Assembly: GCA_965208775.1 (NCBI GenBank)
Contig: OZ242360.1
Location: 186,001 to 250,000 of the forward strand
Source: JAPOVO01 sp026708165
GTDB taxonomy: Bacteria; Chloroflexota; UBA11872; VXNJ01
Length of the DNA stretch: 64,000 nt
Direction: 5' to 3'
The translations under genes were made by a program, and so were the position numbers. Below the pieces are notes generated by a model. The model made no database searches and had not been told where the DNA came from. It saw only the letters and a program-made list of their open reading frames with translations. This document shows, one piece after another, positions 15,948-25,557 of the stretch (its first letter is position 1; each line of letters opens with the position of its first letter).

Positions 15948-16895
15948 GTGTCTGCGGCAGATGAGGCGGTTGTCCAGTTGGCGGTGATCGGACAAGCAAC
16001 GCCGCCTCGCCGCCGGATCCGGTGGCGGCGGCATTTCCTTGGCTATGCGTTCATATCGCCCTGGATCGTCGGGTTTGTCATCTTTATCGCCGGCCCGATG
16101 GCAGCCTCCGTATATCTGTCGCTCACTGACTACGATCTCCTCTCTTCACCCCGGTTCGCCGGATTCGAAAATTTCGAGCGGCTAGCCAGGGACCCTTCGG
16201 TCCCCAAAGCGCTTTTCAACACCGCCTACTACACGTTCATCTCGGTACCGGCCAAGCTCGCCGTGGCGCTGCTGATGGCCGTCGTTCTGAACATGAAGCT
16301 GAGGTTCGTGACGTTCTTCCGGGTCGCGTACTACCTGCCGACGGTGGTGCCCGCCGTATCTGCGGTAATCATGTGGATGTGGATATTCAATCCCGACTTT
16401 GGCCCGGTCAACTTGACCCTGAGGCTTTTTGGCATTCCCAATCCGGGCTGGTTCTGGGACGAAAACTGGTCCAAGCCCGCGATCATAATCATGCAACTGT
16501 GGAACGTCGGAACGCAGATGGTCGTCTTCCTCGCGGGCCTGCAAACCGTACCGGAGGTGATGCACGAGGCGGCCTCGATAGACGGCGCCGGGAGACTAAG
16601 GCGCTTCTGGCACGTCACGCTGCCCATGCTTACGCCGGTCGTCTTCTTCAACGCCGTGGTCGGCATTATCGGAAGCTGGCAGGTGTTCACCCCGGCATTC
16701 ATAGCCACTGAGGGCGGACCTCGCGAAAGTACACTGTTCCTGGTGCTGCATCTGTATCGTCACGCATTCCAGAACTTCCGCATGGGCTACGCGTCCACGC
16801 TCGCGTGGACGCTATTCGTGATCGTGTTGATATTCACGATTATTCAGTTCGCCATGGCGCGCCGCTGGGTCTATTACGAGGCAGAGGCCCGATGA
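15948..16895 (+). CDS. ABC sugar transporter permease, MalF/UgpA type (system A)
   Basis: A 315-residue inner-membrane permease with six predicted membrane segments, the first at about 33-55 (FLGYAFISPWIVGFVIF). The cytoplasmic EAA loop that contacts the ATPase is HEAASIDGAG with the downstream RRFWHVTLPM. The frame opens with GTG at 15948; the hairpin just upstream leaves little room for a ribosome site, so a later start such as the GTG near 15984 cannot be excluded. Its stop overlaps the next permease's ATG by four bases, meaning coupled translation and equal amounts. Confidence 0.9.
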   Translation: MSAADEAVVQLAVIGQATPPRRRIRWRRHFLGYAFISPWIVGFVIFIAGPMAASVYLSLTDYDLLSSPRFAGFENFERLARDPSVPKALFNTAYYTFISVPAKLAVALLMAVVLNMKLRFVTFFRVAYYLPTVVPAVSAVIMWMWIFNPDFGPVNLTLRLFGIPNPGWFWDENWSKPAIIIMQLWNVGTQMVVFLAGLQTVPEVMHEAASIDGAGRLRRFWHVTLPMLTPVVFFNAVVGIIGSWQVFTPAFIATEGGPRESTLFLVLHLYRHAFQNFRMGYASTLAWTLFVIVLIFTIIQFAMARRWVYYEAEAR

Positions 16896-17836
16896 CACAA
16901 GACGCCAACCCAGTGGGATCGCCCGCGGGAACACTGACAGTGCCGCCGCGTGAACATGGCTCATGGCTTGCCCGGCGCTACGGCGTCGAGAAGGCCAGAC
17001 GTTACCGGCAGGTCGGTCTGGGGACGTTGGGCTATCTGGTGCTCAGCGCGGGAGCCGCCATATCCATCTTCCCGCTCTACTGGATGCTCATCACGTCGCT
17101 CAAGCTAACGGGGATGGAGTTTCTGGTTCCGCCGCAGCTAGTGCCCAACCCATTTGCCTGGGACAACTATCGGAGCATCTTCGAGTATGCCCCGTTTCAC
17201 ATCTATTTTAGAAACAGCTTTACGGTCGTATTCCTGGCGACGCTGGGTACTTTGCTTTCTTCGTCGCTCGTTGCCTTCGGCTTCGCGCGGCTGCGCTTTT
17301 GGGGACGAGACACTCTGTTCGTCGTGCTGCTCTCCACCCTGATGCTTCCCGAGGCCGTGGTACTGATTCCGACCTTCATCCTCTACCGGGAGTTCGGCTG
17401 GCTCGATACGCTGCTGCCGCTGTGGGTCAAGTTCTGGTTTGGCGGCGCGGCTTTCTACGTATTCCTGCTGAGACAGTATTTCAGGACGCTTCCGCTCGAC
17501 CTCGACGAAGCGGCGCTCTGTGACGGCGCTTCGCACTTGCGGCTCTTCTGGCAGATCATCATGCCGCTCGCCGGTCCGGCTCTGGCCGCCGTGGCGATTT
17601 TCTCTTTCGTACAGCACTGGGACGACTTCCTGCATCCGCTCGTGTTCACGTCGAGCGTGGACGTGCGAACCGTCGCTCTTGGGCTCAGATCGTTCATAGG
17701 CGACGAGGGCAACGTCCCGTGGAACCTGCTTATGGCGGCCTCGACCGTTTCGCTGGTACCGGTCCTCATACTCTTTGCAATCGCTCAGAAATACTTCATC
17801 AGCGGCATCCAGCTCACGGGTCTGACTGGCCGTTAG
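16892..17836 (+). CDS. ABC sugar transporter permease, MalG/UgpE type (system A)
   Basis: 314 residues, the second transmembrane subunit. About 50 cytoplasmic residues come first; the first membrane segment (LGYLVLSAGAAISIFPLYWM) is near 48-67. The EAA loop reads DEAALCDGASHLRLFWQIIMP. It ends in the usual GIQLTGLTG-like tail. The ATG lies in the ATGA overlap with the preceding gene. Most similar in the window to the MalG-type protein at 43865. The DUF2961 gene follows after 74 bases and is probably part of the operon. Confidence 0.92.
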   Translation: MTQDANPVGSPAGTLTVPPREHGSWLARRYGVEKARRYRQVGLGTLGYLVLSAGAAISIFPLYWMLITSLKLTGMEFLVPPQLVPNPFAWDNYRSIFEYAPFHIYFRNSFTVVFLATLGTLLSSSLVAFGFARLRFWGRDTLFVVLLSTLMLPEAVVLIPTFILYREFGWLDTLLPLWVKFWFGGAAFYVFLLRQYFRTLPLDLDEAALCDGASHLRLFWQIIMPLAGPALAAVAIFSFVQHWDDFLHPLVFTSSVDVRTVALGLRSFIGDEGNVPWNLLMAASTVSLVPVLILFAIAQKYFISGIQLTGLTGR

Positions 17837-17910
17837 CAGGCGCAGCGGATCATAGATACCCTCGACTACAAGCCCAGTCCAAAGGCATCCGACTTCCAGG
17901 GGAGATTCAA

Positions 17911-19545
17911 TTGGAATTGCTAAACCTGCCTGACGATTTCGCACCGGCGCGCACCGTAACCGTCACACCCGTCAATACGGGAGAACCAGTGGTCCTTATG
18001 GACTACGAGGGAGCGGGCTGCATCCGCAGGTTTCAAACGACTATCGGCCAGACACCGTCGGTCGCGGACCTTCGACAGATCATCATTCGGATGTACTGGG
18101 ACGGAGCCGAACATCCCGCGGTCGAAGCGCCGCTGGGCGACTTCCTCGGCATGGTGAACGGGGTACGCCTGTATCCGATGAACTCCCGCTACATCAACCT
18201 GCAATTCCACTCGATCAGCACGCTCTTCTTTCCGATGCCATTCTCAAAGTCCGCCCGGATCGAAGTCGAAGCCGGTCCGGAAGTCGCGGACGATACGAAC
18301 ATCTTCTGGCAGGTGGATTTCCACCGCTATCCCGCCGGCGCGCTCGAGGAGACCATGCGCTTCCATGCACAGTTTCGCCGTGAATTCCCTTGCGAGGCAT
18401 TCGGGCGCAACTACACGGTCCTCGACGCAATCGGGCGCGGTCGTCTGCTCGGATATACGCTGGGCGTGCGCGTATACGACGACCGCACGCGCTGGTCACA
18501 CGCCGGCGGCGAACATATCTACGTAGTAAATGACCCCGACTCCCCCCAGGGACCGTTTGCCCATCTGCGCAGCCTCGGCGGCGAGACGCCTTTCAGCGCC
18601 GGGCACGGCGGCGCCGTCCACGAAGCCTCGACCCACCCGGACCAGGCCATCGCCTATTACGAATACGAAGACGTGGGCACGGCGCGGGCGTGGCAACGAA
18701 TAATCGCCTATCGCTTCTTCGAAAACGACGCCATCAACTTCGACCGCCGGATCCAGTTCCGGTTCGGATCGGCCGCCAACGATATTTGCAGCACCGTCTA
18801 CTGGTATCAAGATCCGCCGCACCGCGATTATTTTCAGATGCCATCTTGGGACCAACTGATGCCCGGTGACGAATTGCCGCGAGGCGATTGCGATCTGGTG
18901 GACGAGTCTCCGACATGGTGGCTCTGCGGGCCATTCCATCCGCAAGGCGGCCGGATGATGGAACAACCGCTACCCGTTGAGGACACCCCGTTCGACCCGG
19001 ACGCTTCCTACGAACAGACCGAATATCCGCAGCTTGTCAAAGGTCGATCTGGACCACAGAAGCACATCATCGCGATCTCGGAGCCGTACACGGCTCAGCC
19101 GCCTGCCCAGGCGTCAGTGTGGAGAAGGGGCGGGCGTCACATTGCACGCTGGAAGACATATGCCGACATAGACGGGTTCGTCGACTTCAGTCACGTGTTC
19201 CGGCCCATCGGGCTCGAAAACACGGTCCAATGGCCCGCGGTCGGATTTGCCCAGACGTGGCTGAACGTCTCCGAAGATACCGAGGCCGAAATCCAGCTCG
19301 GCTGGGTGAGCGAGATCAAGCTCCAAATCAACGACGGTCCTTGGGAGGAGTTCGACAATAAGGTCATTTTCGACTCGATTTCTCATAAAGTCGGACTCAA
19401 GGCCGGAGCTAACCGGGTTCGCATCAAGCTTCACAATCCGGAGGACGCGCAGCGACAGGGCCGTTCGTTCGGCACCTGGCTGTTCGCCTTCCGCGCTCTT
19501 CTACCGAACGGCGAGGAACTTCGACCGAACCTGAACGACCAATAG
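17911..19545 (+). CDS. DUF2961/GH172-family glycoside hydrolase-like protein
   Basis: About 544 residues. The N-terminal half has the DUF2961 signature: MDYEGAGCIRRFQTT, IIIRMYWDG, PAVEAPLGDFLG and NLQFHSIS(T). The family, now CAZy GH172, includes alpha-D-fructofuranosidases and D-arabinofuranosidases, which are retaining enzymes with a double jelly-roll fold. The C-terminal 150 residues (about 395-544) look like a further beta-sandwich carrying WPAVGFAQTW and FGTWLFAFR. No signal peptide is seen, so action would be inside the cell on imported oligosaccharide. The start is a TTG at 17911 with GGGGAGA six bases upstream; no ATG offers a full domain. Its position behind an importer and before an aldolase suggests furanoside breakdown. 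Confidence 0.85.
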   Translation: MELLNLPDDFAPARTVTVTPVNTGEPVVLMDYEGAGCIRRFQTTIGQTPSVADLRQIIIRMYWDGAEHPAVEAPLGDFLGMVNGVRLYPMNSRYINLQFHSISTLFFPMPFSKSARIEVEAGPEVADDTNIFWQVDFHRYPAGALEETMRFHAQFRREFPCEAFGRNYTVLDAIGRGRLLGYTLGVRVYDDRTRWSHAGGEHIYVVNDPDSPQGPFAHLRSLGGETPFSAGHGGAVHEASTHPDQAIAYYEYEDVGTARAWQRIIAYRFFENDAINFDRRIQFRFGSAANDICSTVYWYQDPPHRDYFQMPSWDQLMPGDELPRGDCDLVDESPTWWLCGPFHPQGGRMMEQPLPVEDTPFDPDASYEQTEYPQLVKGRSGPQKHIIAISEPYTAQPPAQASVWRRGGRHIARWKTYADIDGFVDFSHVFRPIGLENTVQWPAVGFAQTWLNVSEDTEAEIQLGWVSEIKLQINDGPWEEFDNKVIFDSISHKVGLKAGANRVRIKLHNPEDAQRQGRSFGTWLFAFRALLPNGEELRPNLNDQ

Positions 19546-19641
19546 TCGCAGCCGGAAACTTCGCCCTCAGACAGTCCTCGGATATCCTCGACAAACGCAA
19601 TCCGGTCATTGCAGGGCGAGACTTCAAATCAAGGATGAGCC

Positions 19642-20544
19642 ATGTCACGAATCAACAGGTGCGTCGAACTTCTCAGCCAGGGGCAACCCGTCTATTACGA
19701 CCGAGTTGACGTGCCAGATCTTGGCTATGACTACGGTCGTGACATAGCGGGCACCTGGGCAGACTATCTCCGAATAGAGTTCGAACATATCTCCATGGAC
19801 ACCAGCGCTCTCTACGAATTCATGAGAGGGCTCAAGGATGCAGGACCGACCAGAAGCGGGCATCCGACTCCGACAGTGATGTGCACCATCCCGGCAACCG
19901 GCATGAGCGAAGACGAGGTCCGGTTCAACGCCTGGCAAATCCGCCACCTTCTCAGCACGGGAGTCCACGGTCTATACCTTGCGCACGCTCGTGACCCGAA
20001 CGCCGTACGAGTGTTTGTGGAGTCGTGTCGCTTTCCCCACCAGTCAATTGGAGTCGGCCAAGGGCTGGGTGTAGGAACCCGAGGCCACGGCGGTGAAATG
20101 CAGGCGTCGGAAATCTGGGGGCTGGACAGGATCGATTACGTGAATCGCGCCGACCCGTGGCCGCTCAACCCTCACGGCGAGCTAATGATAGGGGTGAAAG
20201 TCGAGGAGAGGTTCGGCCTCGAGCACGCGGACATGTGCCTGTCGATCCCGGGGGTGACCTTCGGCGAATGGGGACCTGGTGACATGGGCCTCTTCCTGGG
20301 ACATCCGGAGTGGAAGGACCCGCCGTATTCGCCAGAGATGGACGCGTCATGGCGGAAGGTCAAGGCAGCCTGCGATAAGGCCGGGATCTTATGGCTGTGT
20401 ATGTGGGACGACCCCGCACTGAGTGTCGAAGAGCAGGCCGACCTTCTGATCAACGACATCGGCGCGATGCTCCTCGCAGGTGCTGCCGGTGAGGAACTCG
20501 CCAACGCGGGCCGAAAGCTCACGGGCCGCACGATGCCCGTCTGA
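19642..20544 (+). CDS. HpcH/HpaI aldolase family protein
   Basis: A 300-residue TIM-barrel class II pyruvate aldolase-like protein. Family features include the FEHISMDTSALYEFMRG segment, the loop with GVHGLYLAHARDP, a central VKVEER (metal-ligand Glu type) and SIPGVTFGEWGPGDMG, where the usual PGxDxxxxGPxDL pattern is recognisable. It is longer than typical HpcH proteins (about 260). Family members split 2-keto-3-deoxy sugar acids or 4-hydroxy-2-keto acids to pyruvate and an aldehyde. AAGGATGAG precedes the ATG. It follows the GH172 gene by 96 bases and may act on the sugar it releases. Confidence 0.85.
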   Translation: MSRINRCVELLSQGQPVYYDRVDVPDLGYDYGRDIAGTWADYLRIEFEHISMDTSALYEFMRGLKDAGPTRSGHPTPTVMCTIPATGMSEDEVRFNAWQIRHLLSTGVHGLYLAHARDPNAVRVFVESCRFPHQSIGVGQGLGVGTRGHGGEMQASEIWGLDRIDYVNRADPWPLNPHGELMIGVKVEERFGLEHADMCLSIPGVTFGEWGPGDMGLFLGHPEWKDPPYSPEMDASWRKVKAACDKAGILWLCMWDDPALSVEEQADLLINDIGAMLLAGAAGEELANAGRKLTGRTMPV

Positions 20545-20673
20545 GCTATTAGCTCCCAGTGCAGTGGGCGAACAAGTGTTCAGATGGCGATGAAACCAAA
20601 ATCGCCAAGATCGCCAATTGAGGGTGTGACGCTCGCCGGGCCGAATGGGCCTGTGCACGGCGTTCCGATGAGT

Positions 20674-21408
20674 TCAGCGTTGCTGGATGGCCGCCGGGAA
20701 GAGCAGTAGCTCAGGCACATAGGCTCGTGAGGGAAGCGAAGTAACGAATACGACCGCTTCCGCTACGTCCTCGGGCATCAGGGCCTGGTCCAGGACCTCT
20801 TTTGGCGTAGGCACGGGACGCTTCTCAACGAGCCGAGTGTCGGTGAGTCCGGGGAATATCACCGTGGTCCGAATCCCGTTCGCGGCTTCCTCTTGCATCA
20901 ACCCGTGCGTGAAACCGACCTGGGCATGCTTGGTCGCCTGGTAGGCCACGCCAGACGCGTCCGGCATCTGCACGGCCGCTGACGAAATCACCACCACTCT
21001 CGCCTTCGATTCCCGTAGAGTTTCCAGCGCTGCCTGGACAGTGTGATACAGCCCGGAGATATTCGTCCGCTGCATCATGTCCCAGTCTTCTTCGGACAAG
21101 ACGCCGGCGGCTCGGCCTGGAATGTTAGTCCCGGTCGCATAGACGAGTATGTCGATGTGGCCGAACCGTTCGGTGATCGCCGCCAGCGCCGCACGAGCTT
21201 GTTTCGGATCTTCGACGTCGGCGGAAAACGCTTCAGCCTCACCGCCCGCCGCCCGAATCTCGCCCACAACGTCAGCGAGAGCCTCTGCCGTGCGTCCCGA
21301 CGCAGCAATGGTCGCTCCGCGCTGGGCCAGCGCCACGGCTGACGCGCGCCCCATGCCGAAACTTGCTCCAAATACCGCCGCTACCTTCCCTTCGTGGCTT
21401 CGGCTCAT
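20674..21408 (-). CDS. Short-chain dehydrogenase/reductase (SDR)
   Basis: 244 residues, a classical SDR length. The cofactor motif G14-A-S-F-G-M-G is present, D64 follows the third strand, and the usual NNAG is YATG at 89-92. Catalytic S142/S143, Y156 and K160 (YQATK) are intact. The protein ends in a short segment after RAYVPELLLFP, giving no membrane or quinone features. It converges with the aldolase gene, separated by 129 bases. Substrate probably a sugar or small alcohol. Confidence 0.88.
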   Translation of the reverse strand: MSRSHEGKVAAVFGASFGMGRASAVALAQRGATIAASGRTAEALADVVGEIRAAGGEAEAFSADVEDPKQARAALAAITERFGHIDILVYATGTNIPGRAAGVLSEEDWDMMQRTNISGLYHTVQAALETLRESKARVVVISSAAVQMPDASGVAYQATKHAQVGFTHGLMQEEAANGIRTTVIFPGLTDTRLVEKRPVPTPKEVLDQALMPEDVAEAVVFVTSLPSRAYVPELLLFPAAIQQR

Positions 21409-21733
21409 TCAAATTCCTCCCGCACGGCGGCCATAAGTTCGCGACAATCCTACAATCCGGCAGCTACGGAAACATCTGAGTCGTGCACCGGTATTCGCCC
21501 ACAGCACGACACATGCGCCGGCCGGCAGAACTCAGCGCAAAGACGCACCATGAAATAGACATAGGAGGCCGGGCAGATGGTTCGTGGTCTATTCGATTGC
21601 AGGCTCGAAGGAGAAGTGGCACATTAACGGCGAGTGAATTACAAATGCGTAGAGTCGCCGTCGGTCCTCAAGGTGACAACGGCAATAGACGTGCCGCCGC
21701 CACTAACAGAGACCGAAGTCTGGAGCTTAAAAG

Positions 21734-22738
21734 ATGTCAAACGTAGGGCTCGGAGTTATCGGGTGCGGGAACATGGCCAGGCAGCACATGGCTAACGCTG
21801 TGGTGGCTGAGAATTTGTCGTTGATCGCCTACGCGGACGTCGTCGAAGCTGCCGCCGGCAAGTTTCATTCCGACTTTGGCGGACGCTATTTCACCGACGA
21901 TCCGCAACGGCTCCTAAATGACGACCGCGTTGATGCAGTGTTAATCGCCACGCGGCACGATTCGCACAGAGACCTCGCAATAGCAGCAGCCCGCGCGGGC
22001 AAGGGGATTCTGCTCGAAAAGCCGATGGCGCTGACCAATGAGGACTGTCAGGAGATCGCGGAAGAGGTCGACAAGGCGGGTGTCACTTTCCTGATGGGCT
22101 TCAAGCTCAGGTACTGTCCACTCGTGCAGCGGGTGAAACATGAAATACCCTCGCCCAGAATGTCGGTCGGGCAGATGGTCGACGACACCTGGGCCGAGGA
22201 CTCGTGGGCGCACCAGCCTGTTACGGGCGGAGGCAACGTCCTCTCGCAAGGATGTCACACGGTCGATCTGATCTATTACCTGCATGGTTCCGAGCCGGAA
22301 GTCGTATTCGCCGGAGGGGGGAACCTCAGCCATCCCGGTACGCCCGAAGTGATCGACGCGCTAGCGGCGACCATCGCGTTCCGAAACGGCTCCACCTCGA
22401 GCTGGATTCAGGGCGATCCGCAGCGCAACGAGTTTGTATCCAAGTTCTTCCTCGAGGTATTCCAACCTGGCATGGCAGTCTGTTTGCATAACCGCTTTCA
22501 CGATGGAGTCCTCACGCGCGGACGCGGCTATTCAGAACGCTGGAGCGTCGAAGAGGACCTGCCGGGCGAAGACGCCGAAGGCACCGCGCAGGAGCTTGAC
22601 GAGTTCATTGCGTGCGTAAAAGCGGGCGAGCAGCCGGAAGTTGGGGCAGGACTGCGTGACGGCGTCCGCGCCACCGCATTGATACTCGCCGCCTTCGAGT
22701 CCGTCAGGACGGGCGAGCCACAAGAGATTGTGTATTAG
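21734..22738 (+). CDS. Gfo/Idh/MocA family oxidoreductase
   Basis: 334 residues. The Rossmann motif GVIGCGNMARQH starts at residue 7; LEKPMAL (about 94-100) is the canonical EKP motif and LSQGCHTVDLIYYLHG (about 167-182) holds the catalytic His. The C-terminal domain has the expected alpha/beta dimerisation layout. The ATG has GGAG eight bases upstream. Divergent from the SDR at 21408 and followed by a PhyH gene and an isomerase gene in the same direction, a common grouping for sugar or inositol breakdown. Confidence 0.92.
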   Translation: MSNVGLGVIGCGNMARQHMANAVVAENLSLIAYADVVEAAAGKFHSDFGGRYFTDDPQRLLNDDRVDAVLIATRHDSHRDLAIAAARAGKGILLEKPMALTNEDCQEIAEEVDKAGVTFLMGFKLRYCPLVQRVKHEIPSPRMSVGQMVDDTWAEDSWAHQPVTGGGNVLSQGCHTVDLIYYLHGSEPEVVFAGGGNLSHPGTPEVIDALAATIAFRNGSTSSWIQGDPQRNEFVSKFFLEVFQPGMAVCLHNRFHDGVLTRGRGYSERWSVEEDLPGEDAEGTAQELDEFIACVKAGEQPEVGAGLRDGVRATALILAAFESVRTGEPQEIVY

Positions 22739-22958
22739 CGGAAATCGAGGGCAGATGCCGGCACGGCAACATTTGATGTGGATCGTCCGCGAACGCTCTG
22801 ATACCGGAATCCGGGGCTGATTGCCCCAGTGCCGAGAAGTCAATTGACTCGTTAAGGTCCACGCCGCAATCATGGGACCCGTTGCCGTAGACAGCATGCG
22901 CCAGATAGCTGCGGGCTATAGTACTTCCCACAAATTCAATAGCGTCAGGAGTGTCCTG

Positions 22959-23765
22959 ATGGCCCTTTCCACGGATCAAGTCAGGCAGTTTCGCGAGTTC
23001 GGTTTTCTGGCGGTGCCAGAGTTCTTTTCCGATAGGGAAGTCAAGGCGCTGCAGGCCGAAGTGGAGCGCCTGAACCGTGACGATGTATTCCGCAACGTTG
23101 CGACCGAAGGCGACGGGAAGACCGAGTCCACATCGCGGCAAAACCTGCAGATTGTTCCCCTGCACCCGCACAGCGATCTCGTGAAGGCGCTGCCATTTCA
23201 TCCCAAGGTGACCGAGTACGTTACCGATCTGATCGGCGACCGCGTGGTTGTCCATCTGGACCAGGTCTTCCTCAAGCCGGCACGCACGGGGTTGGGCACC
23301 GGCTGGCACCAGGACAACGCCTATTTCCGCGTGAAGGACCCACTCAAGGGCACCGCCATGTGGATAGCCGTGCATGAGGCAAACGCCGCGAACGGCACGC
23401 TGCGGGTCTTACCAAGCATGATGGATAAGGAGATCGCTCATGAACGCGATCCCTACAGCGATCACCATGTCCGCATATATCCTGACGAGAAGAAGGCGGT
23501 ATCCATGGAGCTTCCCGCGGGCGGGGTGGCGTTTTTCTGCTACGGCACGCCGCACGCGACCGGGGACAATACCACCAATGAAGATCGCGCGGGCCTCGCT
23601 TTTCATTTCCTGCATGAGGACCACGTGAACGATTCGCTCCGGATCAACCCGTTCGGCCCGACACTCACGGGACCTCGCGCGGCGGGCGGTAAGGAAAAAT
23701 ACGGCACCCGAGTAGATGGCATATGGGACGATGAGGTTGAAAAGCTGCTCGCGACGATCAACTAG
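22959..23765 (+). CDS. Phytanoyl-CoA dioxygenase (PhyH) family protein
   Basis: 268 residues. The Fe(II) ligands are H117-Q-D119 (GWHQDNAYF) and H199 (GTPHATGDN), with R210 as the 2-oxoglutarate Arg. AMWIAVHEANAANGTLRVLP is the typical family strand pair. The start at 22959 has AGGAG seven bases upstream; the frame extends to 22872 without one. It contains no signal peptide. Third of four PhyH proteins in the window; the pairwise similarity is low enough that they are unlikely to be recent copies. Confidence 0.9.
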   Translation: MALSTDQVRQFREFGFLAVPEFFSDREVKALQAEVERLNRDDVFRNVATEGDGKTESTSRQNLQIVPLHPHSDLVKALPFHPKVTEYVTDLIGDRVVVHLDQVFLKPARTGLGTGWHQDNAYFRVKDPLKGTAMWIAVHEANAANGTLRVLPSMMDKEIAHERDPYSDHHVRIYPDEKKAVSMELPAGGVAFFCYGTPHATGDNTTNEDRAGLAFHFLHEDHVNDSLRINPFGPTLTGPRAAGGKEKYGTRVDGIWDDEVEKLLATIN

Positions 23766-23836
23766 GTCCAAGCCGAGCCTCACATTCCCGGTATTGCAGG
23801 CGTCACGACCGGTTAGAGGGAGTTAGCTGCGCGGAA

Positions 23837-24658
23837 ATGAAACTATCGCTTTCGGTCCGCATAGCCGAAGAATTCTCCCGTAAGGACAGGGCGTTGATGC
23901 CTTTCGAGGACCTTGCACGGATGGCCGCCGATATCGGCTACGACGCCCTTTGCATGCGCGCGTCACAGGCTGGGGTCGATACGCCGCCGGAACGGCGCCG
24001 TGAGATGCGTGCGCTACTGGACGATTTGGGCCTTGGCGTGACCATGGTAACCGGCGACGTTTCCATAGCGGCCAATGACGCCAACGCTTCGGCCGCTCTC
24101 AGAAACATCGATCCATACCTCGACCTTGCCGATGACTTCGGATCGCTTCTGGCGAGGGTGATGATCACCGACGAAGTCGATTTCGAGCATGCGCACAGCG
24201 CCGCCTCGCGCGCGTCCGCCCGCGGCATCCGGCTTGCGCACCAGACTCACACCAGCACGCTCCTCGAAACGGTGGGCGAATCGGTGGCCGTAGCCAGGCG
24301 CATAGGCCCGACAGGATTCGGAATTACGGTCGAACCCGCCAACTTGCTCGCCGCGGGAGATGCCTGTGGACCGGCTGAAATCGGCCAGCTGGCCCCGTAC
24401 CTAGTTAACGTGTACTTGCAGAATCAGAAGCTGGACGATGACGGCGATACCCTCATAAAACTGCGGGAATCTTCAGTCCGTATGCGAAACCTTCCGCTCG
24501 ACGCTGAGGAGGGCATTGATCTCCAGTCACTGTTCCACGGTCTTAGAAATGTCGGCTACGACGGTCCCGTGACAGTTCACCAGTCGGCCATCGGCGGGTT
24601 GTCGATTGAAGACTCCGCACGCCGGTACTTCGAGTTGCTCGCGCCCTTCGTCACGTAA
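23837..24658 (+). CDS. Sugar phosphate isomerase/epimerase family protein
   Basis: 273 residues of the xylose-isomerase-like TIM-barrel (AP endonuclease 2) family. It begins MKLSLSVRIAEEF and shows barrel strands ending in GYDALCMRAS, VTMVTGDVS, LARVMITDE, IRLAHQTHTS, FGITVEPAN, LVNVYLQNQ and GYDGPVTVHQ. The H of AHQTH, the E of VEPAN and the final H of VHQ match metal-binding positions. Substrate unknown. Follows the PhyH gene by 71 bases; ends 23 bases from the convergent isomerase-like gene at 24682. Confidence 0.85.
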   Translation: MKLSLSVRIAEEFSRKDRALMPFEDLARMAADIGYDALCMRASQAGVDTPPERRREMRALLDDLGLGVTMVTGDVSIAANDANASAALRNIDPYLDLADDFGSLLARVMITDEVDFEHAHSAASRASARGIRLAHQTHTSTLLETVGESVAVARRIGPTGFGITVEPANLLAAGDACGPAEIGQLAPYLVNVYLQNQKLDDDGDTLIKLRESSVRMRNLPLDAEEGIDLQSLFHGLRNVGYDGPVTVHQSAIGGLSIEDSARRYFELLAPFVT

Positions 24659-24681
24659 GAGAGCCGCAGGTTAGATTCAAC

Positions 24682-25557
24682 TTAAGCGCTCGTTACGTCG
24701 GCCCACCTGCTCCTGAGAAACGCCAGGTCGGACTCTATTCCCTCAGTGCGCAGTCTTCGAGCCTCGTCAGCCATGTCGATACCGCCCACCGTTGCGATCA
24801 CCGTCTGGTCCGATGTGTATTCGCCGTGGATGCTAAATGGACCGTCGAAATCCCACGAATGCAGGAGGGTTAGGACGCGGTTCCATGGGGTCGCACCCTG
24901 TCCGATGAAAACGAAGTGCTTGCCCCACGGCGCGGGCGCGGCCGGATCGCCCAATTCGACGAATCGGGCGTCCTTTGCGCCTATGGCGGCCAGGTGATCT
25001 CTGACCATCGCCAGACCCATCTCGTCGTCTTCGCCTTCTATCGCCATGTGTCCCATATCTACGTAGGCGCCGATGAGCGACGGATCGAATCCCCGAAGCA
25101 GATGCATGAGTCCGGCGCAGTTGGAGCCGAGATTCGGTCCGCTGTGGGTGTGATAGACGGTCCTGACTCCTGTTCGCTTGCTTAGCTGGGCAAACCCTTC
25201 CAACGCCGCTCGAGCCGCCGACACCAGCAACCAGTAGTCCTCGCCGACCGTATATGGAAAGTAGCCGACCTTTATCAGGCCTACGCCGGCCTCACCCGCC
25301 GCCTCGAATACGCCAATCGTCTCCGGGTCCGTGGGGTCGTTCGCGTCCACGGCCAGCGAGATGAGAGGCGCGACCAGTCCCATTCCATTCCAGACCTTCA
25401 CAGCGCCAGGCAAGACCTCGGGCGCGTTGGCTGGACTGACGCAATACCCGGGCCGGACCGCGAGGTCCACGCCGTCAAATCCAAGCCCTTTGACCCGTTC
25501 CCCAGTCTCTTCGATGCCGAGCTCTTGAAATATCTTGGTAAAAATCAGGGCCTGCAT
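24682..25557 (-). CDS. Sugar phosphate isomerase/epimerase family protein
   Basis: 291 residues of the same barrel family as the gene it converges with. Strand-end motifs include GFDGVDLAVRPG, LISLAVDAND, LIKVGYFPY, VRTVYHTHSGPN, IGAYVDMGHMAIEG and FDGPFSIHGEYTSD. H in YHTH, D in DMGH and H/E in IHGEY are placed where divalent-metal ligands occur. The start at 25557 is supported by AAAGGAGC; a longer frame to 25644 has no site. It is only distantly similar to the 273-residue protein, so the pair is not a recent duplication. Confidence 0.85.
   Translation of the reverse strand: MQALIFTKIFQELGIEETGERVKGLGFDGVDLAVRPGYCVSPANAPEVLPGAVKVWNGMGLVAPLISLAVDANDPTDPETIGVFEAAGEAGVGLIKVGYFPYTVGEDYWLLVSAARAALEGFAQLSKRTGVRTVYHTHSGPNLGSNCAGLMHLLRGFDPSLIGAYVDMGHMAIEGEDDEMGLAMVRDHLAAIGAKDARFVELGDPAAPAPWGKHFVFIGQGATPWNRVLTLLHSWDFDGPFSIHGEYTSDQTVIATVGGIDMADEARRLRTEGIESDLAFLRSRWADVTSA

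Noticed and set aside
16805..17836. Longer start for the system A MalG-type permease
   Set aside because: The extra residues overlap the MalF gene in another frame; the ATGA start at 16892 is standard for this operon type.
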